Made by a program: the position numbers and the translations under genes
Origin: Paenibacillus glycanilyticus
Lineage (GTDB): Bacteria; Bacillota; Bacilli; Paenibacillales; Paenibacillaceae
Assembly: GCF_030161375.1 (NCBI RefSeq)
Contig: NZ_BSSQ01000005.1
Span: 299,735 to 363,734 of the forward strand
Length of the DNA: 64,000 nt
Direction of reading: 5' to 3'
Shown here: piece by piece, positions 1-6,900 of the stretch
Numbering within the stretch: the first letter of the stretch is position 1
How the letters are laid out: each line of letters starts with the position of its first letter
The notes under the pieces: generated by a model
Told to the model about the DNA's origin: nothing
Seen by the model: the letters and a program-made list of their open reading frames with translations, nothing else
Databases searched by the model: none

Positions 1-156
1 CTCCACATTTTCGGCAATGCTTTGGGCCAGCGCCGGGGAAGCCCCCGACACATCGGCTATGCTGTCCAGAATACGGGCAAGCGCGGTCTGGCTTCTCGCC
101 AAGGAAGACAGAAGCTCGAGTTTAACTTCCCGCTCCGTTTGAGTGATTGTGCTCAA
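1..156 (-). CDS. Small unknown protein, 5' part only (runs off window edge)
   Basis: An open frame reads leftwards from a TTG at 156 to the window edge, giving 52 residues that start (M)STITQTEREVK and end in SIAENVE. A GGTGAT ribosome site sits a few bases upstream. The TTG overlaps the stop of the preceding gene as TTGA, a sign of translational coupling. The peptide is predicted alpha-helical, with no membrane segment and no motif I recognise. It is the last visible gene of a run of three small proteins behind two glycosyltransferases, so a surface or spore role is possible but only by association. Confidence 0.55.
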   Translation of the reverse strand, partial: MSTITQTEREVKLELLSSLARSQTALARILDSIADVSGASPALAQSIAENVE

Positions 157-488
157 TTCATATCACCCATGCCGAACAGCATTTCTTCGTCATCCCCTTC
201 ATTACCTCCGGCTTCGCCTGATTTAGGCAGCACGGATCTCATGACGGAAAGAATCCCTTGGCTCATTTTGTTTACGCCGTCCAATACTTCGATTACCTGC
301 TCGTTGATTTGAGCCGTTTGCTTCATCTGCGTTTGATCACCAAGGAAGGATGCCTCCGTAATATGATTGCATATCCAATTCCGCGCTTTTTCCGCTTCCT
401 CCGCTTTGGCTTCCAGCATTAAGGCGATATTCCACTGCATATTGGCCGTAGCGCCAAGCATGCGCATATAGGCCTGCTCCCGATTCAT
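153..488 (-). CDS. Conserved-looking small helical protein, function unknown
   Basis: The product is about 111 residues, starting MNREQAYMRMLG, with an acidic Gly/Glu/Asp/Met-rich tail ending FGMGDMN. The first 90 residues are amphipathic helix without membrane segments. I start it at ATG 488, 10 bases after an AAGGAGG; an in-frame TTG at 494 is only 4 bases from that site. The stop overlaps the TTG of the next gene, and the gene follows the 514-804 gene by 25 bases, so the three are probably one transcript with the glycosyltransferases upstream. I do not recognise the family. Confidence 0.65.
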   Translation of the reverse strand: MNREQAYMRMLGATANMQWNIALMLEAKAEEAEKARNWICNHITEASFLGDQTQMKQTAQINEQVIEVLDGVNKMSQGILSVMRSVLPKSGEAGGNEGDDEEMLFGMGDMN

Positions 489-513
489 AAACAAACATCC
501 TCCTTCAGGCCGT

Positions 514-804
514 TCACTCTTCTTCCTCGAGGCGAAGCTCGCGAACGGTAAACGTCAGCTGCGCTGCAAGCGTCTCTTGCAATTCCGCTATGGTTGATAA
601 ATAGGAGACAATTCCGCCAAGCAGGGATTGCGTGCTTGTGAGCAGCCCATCCGTACCGCCGAAATTCGGATTGTTGTCCGGGATGGTCTTCACAACTTCA
701 GCCATCCGAACAACAACATGGCGCTTGGAATCGATCATACGGGCCATTTGTTGATGGGAATGGGATAAATGTTCAATAATTTCGTTTACGATCTGCTGCA
801 ACAC
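514..804 (-). CDS. Small helical protein, function unknown
   Basis: About 96 residues, helical, ending in a Glu-rich tail (LRLEEEE). The longest frame begins at ATG 825, but a perfect AAGGAGG lies inside its first codons, 5 bases before an in-frame GTG at 804 and 8 before a TTG at 801. No ribosome site precedes ATG 825, so I place the start at 804. The gene lies 76 bases after the glycosyltransferase at 881-2233 and 25 before the next small gene. It has no signal peptide, cysteines or known motif. Like its neighbour it may be a small structural or adaptor protein of the surface/spore locus, which is inference from position only. Confidence 0.65.
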   Translation of the reverse strand: MLQQIVNEIIEHLSHSHQQMARMIDSKRHVVVRMAEVVKTIPDNNPNFGGTDGLLTSTQSLLGGIVSYLSTIAELQETLAAQLTFTVRELRLEEEE

Positions 805-880
805 CAGTCCCTCCTTTGCAGCCATATACGTCTAGTTGTCGTCTTACCAGCATATGCACCTTTGAAAAAGGGTGATACTT

Positions 881-2233
881 CTACAAAGCCTGGCGCAGCT
901 TCACCGGAGGAATGACCGGCAGCCCTTCCGGCAGCGCCTGAAGTTCTTCCACCGTAATCGGATATTTGGCTCTATCTTTCAAACACCAGGCAGCAGCGGC
1001 TGCTTCGGTAATGACTTTCCGCTTGGCGCCATGTTCCAGATAATAGAGAAAACCGTCGATTCCTCTTGCGATCTGGCCATGCTTCGGAGCACCGTGATGA
1101 ACGGCATGGAGAGCCTGCCACTTCCACGAGGCGTCGCCTGCGGCAAGAACTTCGCCAGTCGCCCAGCTGCGGATCAACACTTGCGGCAACCGGACAACCG
1201 GTCCGGACCATGCTCCTTCAATTGGACGTTTGATCCCGTTCTCAATCCAGTAAACCTGCGGTCCAACGCCTTTCACAACTACTCCCTCCGGATAAAAGGC
1301 GGTTTCCCCCTTCGATTCTGGAGAGGTAAGTTGCGCTGCGTTTGCGCGAACCTGGTGAATCCATGCGTACGGGTTATTCCATTTGGTCATATAATAAACC
1401 ATATTCCGGGCAGTCACTTGTTCCAGCTGGTCTCCCAGCGCTTTGATGCTGACGCTTCCGAAGTGATGGATAAAAGAATCTCTTGCGATAACAAGGGAGT
1501 ATCCAAGGAGCCTGGTCCGAATATTATAATCATCGTCTTCATAATTGCCGTATTCGAACCCTTCATCGAGGAAGCCGATCTTCTCCCACAATTCTCGCCG
1601 GAATAGGAGGCAGAAGCCCGGAAGCCTGTCGGTTCTTTCCCAGCGCTTCGGATCGGATATATTGTTCAGTCTGGCAAATTCGGGCATATCCTCGACATTA
1701 TCGTAAGATACCTGGATCTGCTGGTCACCGCTTATATAGTTGGTGACAGGACCAACCATCCCGATCGCCGGATCGCTGTGCAGACAGATCAGCAAGTTGC
1801 CCAGCCAATTATCCGTAGCTAATGTATCGTTGTTCAGAATTAGCAGCGTAGTTCCTTTGGCCATCATCAGCCCCATATTCACGGCGCCCGCAAAGCCGTA
1901 ATTCTGGTCCAGCACCCGGAACCTAACCTGACCGTCAAGCTGCTCCAAATACTCTGCCGTACCGTCCGTAGAAGCATTATCAATGACTATAATCTCATGC
2001 GGCTGCTCCGTGTTGTCCATAATGCTGTCGATGCAGCCTCTCAGATAGTCGACTTGATTGTAGCTTGGAATGATAATGCTCGTTCCTTCAAACAAAGATT
2101 GGTAACTGCTCTGGCCGGCCTCTAGTCCCTGGTTGTATCCCGCTTGAAAGCCGGCCTGGAAATTGGCCGAGCGTCCGCCTTCTTTCGTCGGCGCGAGCTT
2201 GAGACGACGGATGCCCCGCGGTTTACGTCTCAC
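881..2233 (-). CDS. Family 2 glycosyltransferase with C-terminal ENGxKR-type repeats
   Basis: A 450-residue cytoplasmic-type protein. Residues about 48-290 are a GT2 (GT-A fold) catalytic domain: TSIIIPSYNQ strand, the DNASTDGT nucleotide-binding loop, a LNNDT acidic motif in place of DxD, and an EDDD segment near the acceptor site. These features fit rhamnosyl- or other sugar transfer to a polymer or protein. The N-terminal 45 residues are basic with a FQAGFQAGYNQG repeat. The C-terminal third carries two related segments, VYWIENGIKRPI and LYYLEHGAKRKVI, suggesting a small repeated beta module after the enzyme. GTG start with GGGAGAGA upstream. It is 15 bases after the nucleotidyltransferase gene, so probably in one operon; its acceptor could be the giant repeat protein nearby (inference). 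Confidence 0.85.
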   Translation of the reverse strand: MRRKPRGIRRLKLAPTKEGGRSANFQAGFQAGYNQGLEAGQSSYQSLFEGTSIIIPSYNQVDYLRGCIDSIMDNTEQPHEIIVIDNASTDGTAEYLEQLDGQVRFRVLDQNYGFAGAVNMGLMMAKGTTLLILNNDTLATDNWLGNLLICLHSDPAIGMVGPVTNYISGDQQIQVSYDNVEDMPEFARLNNISDPKRWERTDRLPGFCLLFRRELWEKIGFLDEGFEYGNYEDDDYNIRTRLLGYSLVIARDSFIHHFGSVSIKALGDQLEQVTARNMVYYMTKWNNPYAWIHQVRANAAQLTSPESKGETAFYPEGVVVKGVGPQVYWIENGIKRPIEGAWSGPVVRLPQVLIRSWATGEVLAAGDASWKWQALHAVHHGAPKHGQIARGIDGFLYYLEHGAKRKVITEAAAAAWCLKDRAKYPITVEELQALPEGLPVIPPVKLRQAL

Positions 2234-2248
2234 TTAAATCTCTCCCGT

Positions 2249-2971
2249 CTAGTATTCTATATCCCAATACCTTGCCGATGCTTCCTTCAGCGACTCGAAC
2301 GTTCCGGCATCCATCCACCAGCCGGATAAGGTCCGGTAGGTTAAGAGACCTGCAGCCGCATATAAATTGTTCAAATCGGTGATCTCAAGTTCGCCTCTGC
2401 TAGATGGGCTTATTTCCTCAATCCGCTGGAATACATCGGAGCTGTACATATACAATCCGGTCACCGATAGATTCGACTTCGGATTCGCGGGTTTCTCTTC
2501 AATATGCTTGATCGAACCATCCGATTCAAACACCGGTATCCCGTAACGATGAGGATCGTCAACCTCTTTGAGCAGCACCATCGCACCGTCTTGCTGCTCT
2601 TTGAAATCCTGGATAAAAGGAGTCAAATCCTCTTCAAACAAATTGTCTCCGAGCAGCACAAGAAATTTCTCGCCATCGGCAATAAACGGTCTTGCCAGCT
2701 GCAAAGCGTCCGCAATCCCTCCGGCCCCTTCTTGAATCCGGTAGGCAAGCGACACCGACAGCTCCGCTCCGCTCCCAAAGTATTGGATAAACATGCCTGC
2801 GGAATGGCGATTGGTTGTAATGAGAATCTCTTCGATCCCTGCCTTGCGCAGCGTCTCGATGCCATGATGGATCATCGGATGCCTGCCGACCGGCAGCATA
2901 TGCTTATTGATATAAGAAGTAAGAGGCAAAAGCCGTGTACCGGTTCCTCCTGCCAAAATAACAGCTTTCAA
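2249..2971 (-). CDS. Sugar-1-phosphate nucleotidyltransferase (RmlA-like, short form)
   Basis: Makes an activated nucleotide sugar (NDP-sugar) from a sugar 1-phosphate and an NTP. About 240 residues. The N terminus KAVILAGGTGTRLLPLT is the family nucleotide-binding loop (GxGTR), followed by the KHMLPV segment and a GDN metal-site motif near residue 110. It is shorter than typical 290-residue RmlA, lacking the C-terminal dimer extension. I set the start at TTG 2971, 9 bases after AGGAGG, because this matches the usual family start one residue before KAVILAGG; an ATG at 2992 has no ribosome site. It lies between two glycosyltransferases in one orientation, so it probably supplies their donor sugar. 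The exact sugar cannot be told from sequence. Confidence 0.88.
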   Translation of the reverse strand: MKAVILAGGTGTRLLPLTSYINKHMLPVGRHPMIHHGIETLRKAGIEEILITTNRHSAGMFIQYFGSGAELSVSLAYRIQEGAGGIADALQLARPFIADGEKFLVLLGDNLFEEDLTPFIQDFKEQQDGAMVLLKEVDDPHRYGIPVFESDGSIKHIEEKPANPKSNLSVTGLYMYSSDVFQRIEEISPSSRGELEITDLNNLYAAAGLLTYRTLSGWWMDAGTFESLKEASARYWDIEY

Positions 2972-3000
2972 AAGAGCAATCCTCCTATCCATGTGCAGAC

Positions 3001-3753
3001 TTACAAGGCCATCTCGCGCTTGCGCAGCCGATCTTCAAATCCGCCCCGTTCATCTGTGCAGGACAGCAGCCAATGGATCGCTTCCAAATGGTCTCCTAGA
3101 ATTAACCGTTCGAGCGGATTTCTCCGCTCCCGCTCCCGCCGGGGTTTGTTTAGTTTTCCGACATTAACCGTGTGTACGGCCTTTACTCTCAGCCCCTGCT
3201 TAATCGTCATGGCATGGGCAAGCGGCGGAACGGACAAGGCGGAAGCCCCGATCGTATCCAGGCATTTGCGGCTTATAGCATGCGGTACGGCCGTAAACGA
3301 GATTCCTTTCAGGTCGGGTCTTTGGAGAACGGCATTCAAGGCATGTTTAGCGAGAACCACGCTATGAACATTTGCCTTGTGCACAGGGCCGGAATAGTTG
3401 TTCAATGCGGCATCTACTCCCCGATCTCTCACAGCGTGAATGAAAGGACGCAATTGAGAGGCAGGAATAATCATATCTCCGTCTATAAACAGCAGAACTT
3501 CGCCCCTTGCTTCCAGCGCTCCTATCGTTCTTCCAACGTCATGACCAAGAGGCTTCTCATAGAACAGCACTCTAGCTCCCATCTTTCTAGCAATAGCGAC
3601 GGAGCCGTCCGTTGAACCGTTAGCAACAACAATAACTTCTGTCCGGGGGTGCACTTTTGCAGCTTCGCGAATTACGCGCCCGATGGTCGATTTCTCGTTC
3701 ATAACAGGGATAATGACCGATACGGCTGGATAAGGATGAGGTGCGCGTTTCAT
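3001..3753 (-). CDS. Family 2 glycosyltransferase
   Basis: About 250 residues with a GT2 fold: [10 protein letters not shown] at the first strand, NGSTDGS loop and FIDGDM (DxD metal site) near residue 95. The C-terminal part is basic (RRERERRNP) and has no membrane helices, so it is cytosolic or peripheral. The ATG at 3753 is preceded by GAGGTGA at a good distance; an in-frame GTG at 3765 overlaps that ribosome site. It is the first gene of the leftward run 3753 to <1, placed just behind the terminator of the giant repeat protein gene. It probably glycosylates a surface or spore component; substrate not determinable. Confidence 0.85.
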   Translation of the reverse strand: MKRAPHPYPAVSVIIPVMNEKSTIGRVIREAAKVHPRTEVIVVANGSTDGSVAIARKMGARVLFYEKPLGHDVGRTIGALEARGEVLLFIDGDMIIPASQLRPFIHAVRDRGVDAALNNYSGPVHKANVHSVVLAKHALNAVLQRPDLKGISFTAVPHAISRKCLDTIGASALSVPPLAHAMTIKQGLRVKAVHTVNVGKLNKPRRERERRNPLERLILGDHLEAIHWLLSCTDERGGFEDRLRKREMAL

Positions 3754-3884
3754 CCACTGAATCACCTCAGTTTATGCCTATTAAAATTTGCAAGCTTTAT
3801 TGATGTACATCACATAGTATGTAGGATGATTGCTGGCGCAACGGCATTTGTACAACTTCCAAGACGTCTGTCCCCCACCAAATG

Positions 3885-3925
3885 AAAAAAGAGGATAGGA
3901 GCATAGATTATGCTCCCATCCCCTA
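3885..3925 (-). terminator. Rho-independent terminator after the giant repeat gene
   Basis: A near-perfect stem (arms 3891-3906 and 3910-3925, sequence GGGATGGGAGCATA and its complement with one wobble) is followed in the leftward direction by six T residues. It lies 16 bases beyond the stop of the 1,922-residue gene. Confidence 0.92.
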
Positions 3926-3940
3926 TTGAATCTATGAAGA

Positions 3941-6900
3941 TTATCGGCCAATGGCGATCCAGTTCATATATCCCTCCGGTTCAAATGAACCTCTGGAACG
4001 AACAATGTTGAGAATGGCGCTTTCTTTCGTCTTGCTAAAGACGGATACATAACATTCCGGATTATCGCAAATGGCGGTAATGACATAATTGGCATCGCTA
4101 TACGGCTCATCAAACGTAACTTCGATTTCGAGCTGTTTACCTTTTTTGAAGAACGAATAGGGTGCAAGGCCAAATTGTTGAATCACTTGACCGGTCCCCG
4201 CGGAGCGGATGAAGTTTGGCGCCGGTTCCGGTTCGGCTTGCACTTCTACGATGGTTTCGACGATTTCGGGAAATAACGCTGACACTAACTCTGGCGCTAA
4301 TTTGTCGACTGTAATGGATTCCGAGGCGATATGCCAGCCGCATACGCTGCTCTCCGCCAACTTCTCGCTGATTACACTTTCATCGGCTAGCTTCTCGCTC
4401 GTTACGCTTTCGTCGGCCAATTTATCCGTCAGGATACTCTCATCCGCGAGCTTCTCGCTGCCTATGCTGCCGTCCGCCAGCTTATCGCCGGTCACGCTGC
4501 CTGCTGCCAGTTTCTCCTCTGTAACGCTATTAATTGCAAGCTTATCGTTTGTTACGCTGCCTTCGGCCAGCTTGCTGCTTGTAATACTGAATTCAGCCAG
4601 TTTATCGCCCGTTACGCTGCCGCCTGCCAGCTTCTCCTTCGTTACGCTATCGCTCGCAAGCTTGTCGTTTGTTACGCTGCCCTCAGTCAACTTGCTGCCG
4701 GTTATACTGTCATCCGCCAGCTTATCGTTTGTAATGCTGAAATCCGCCAGCTTCTCCGTTGTTACGCTATCGGCAGCCAGCTTGCTGCCCGTCACGGCCA
4801 GATCGATCAGCTTTAAGGTTGTGACGCTATCATCGGCTAGCTTATCGCTCGTTACGCTCTCATCGACCAGCTTGCGGGTTGTGATTGTATCGTCGGCTAG
4901 CTTTTCCGTCGTCACGCTCTCGGCAAGCAGCTTGCTGCCGGCGAGGCTTTCCGCAGCTAGCTTATCGCTCGTTACGCTCCCCGCTGCCAACTTATCGCTC
5001 GTAATGCTCGCATCCGCCAATTTGCTGCTTGTAACCGCCAGATCGGACAGCTTGATTGTGCTGACACTATCCGCAGCCAGCTTATCAGCCGTTACGCATT
5101 CATCGATCAGCTTGCGGCCCGTAATGCTGTAATCGGCGATCTTGCCCGTCGACACGCTCTCGTCGGCCAGCTTGCTGCCCGTCACTACGAGGTCGGCGAG
5201 CTTAATCGTAATAATGCTTCCGTCGGCCAATTTGTCAGCCGTTACGCTTTCGTCGACCAGCTTGCGGCTCGTGATGCTATCGTCGGCAAGCTTCTCTGTC
5301 GTCACGCTTTCATCGGCGAGCTTCCGTCTGGTCACACTCTCGCGTGCCAGCTTATCAGCCGTAACGCTGCCGTCCGTCAGCTTCTCCGTCGTAATGCTGT
5401 CGACCGCCAGCTTGCTGCCGATAACCGCCTCGTCGGCAAGTTTCGCCGTTAGGACGCTCTCGTCGGCAAGCTTCTCGCTCGTCACGCTTTCGTCGATCAG
5501 CTTGCGGCTTGTAATACTGTCATCGGCAAGCTTCTCGCTCGTAACACTTTCATCCGCCAGCTTGCGGCTGGTAACGGCTTGATCCGAGAGCTTGATCGCG
5601 GTTATGCATTCATCCGCCAGCTTCTCCGCCGTTACGCTCTCATCAACAAGCTTACGGCTTGTAACGCTGTCGTCGGCGAGCTTCTCGGTTGTAATGCTTT
5701 CGTCCGCCAGCTTACGGCCCGTGACGCTTGCATCAATAAGTTTCTCCGGCGTAACGATGTCGTCGGCCAGCTTGCTTGTTGTGATGCTCTCGTCAGTTAG
5801 TTTGTCAGTCGTGATGCTGCCAGCTGCCAACTTGCTGGCGGTAATGCTCTCATCGACGAGCTTCACGGTTGTAATGCTTGCATCCGCCAACTTGCGCGCG
5901 GTAATGCTCTCGTCGGCAAGTTTATCTCCGGTAACGCTGCCTCCGGCGAGCTTGCTGCCCGTGACGCTTTCAGCCGTCAACTTGTCGCCGGTGATGCTGC
6001 CTTCGGCCAGCTTAACTCCCGTCATGCTTCCGTCCGCAAGCTTCTCGGCCGTGATGCTGTTGTCGGTCAGCTTCTCATTCGTGATGCTTCCGGCTGCCAG
6101 CTTGCTTCCCGTAATACTCTCATTTGCCAGCTTCCGATCCGTAACGCTATTGTCGGCCAGCTTTTCATTTGTGATGCTTGCATCCGCAAGCTTAACGCCA
6201 GTTACGCTGCCTTCAGCCAGTTTTTCCGCCGTCACGCCTTCGTCAGCCAGCTTGCCGGTTGTTACGCTGCCCTGCGCAAGCTTGGAGGAGTCGATAATCC
6301 CTTCTGCCAACTGCTCGCTTGCGATGCTCTTCGGTCTAAACTCGTTAAGCACGTCTCCGTTCAGATGGTCGAAGGATACCGTCCCTTTGCGGATATGATA
6401 GCTTTGAATCGAATCCGCTTTAATATGCTTGCTCGCGATCGTCTCAAGCCGCAAGTGATCGCCGGACACGGTATCGAACGCAAGCTTGGAGGACGTTACC
6501 GATCCGTTCTGCAGCTTGCTCTCGTCAACGATGCCCGGTGCCAGATGTTTCTCCTGAACCGATTGCGGCTGAATATGGCGGGTATGAACGGACAGCGGAG
6601 CAAGCTTGGAATCCTGTACGGCACCGTCCACGAGATGATTCGTGTCCACAATATCATCAAGCAAGGCTTCCGCGCCGATCGCTCCGGGTTGAATATGGTC
6701 TTCTCCGACGCTAAGCGGAGCGAGTTTGGTCTCGGTGACTGCTTCATCGGTCAAGTGAACGGAACGGATGCTGCCTTCCCCAATATGAATGCCAAGAACG
6801 GAATCGTTAGCCAGATGCCGGCTGAGCACCGTTTCATTGCCGATATGGCCGGACTGCACGGCCCCCGTTGCAAGCTTCGATGCCGATACCGATTGGTTAG

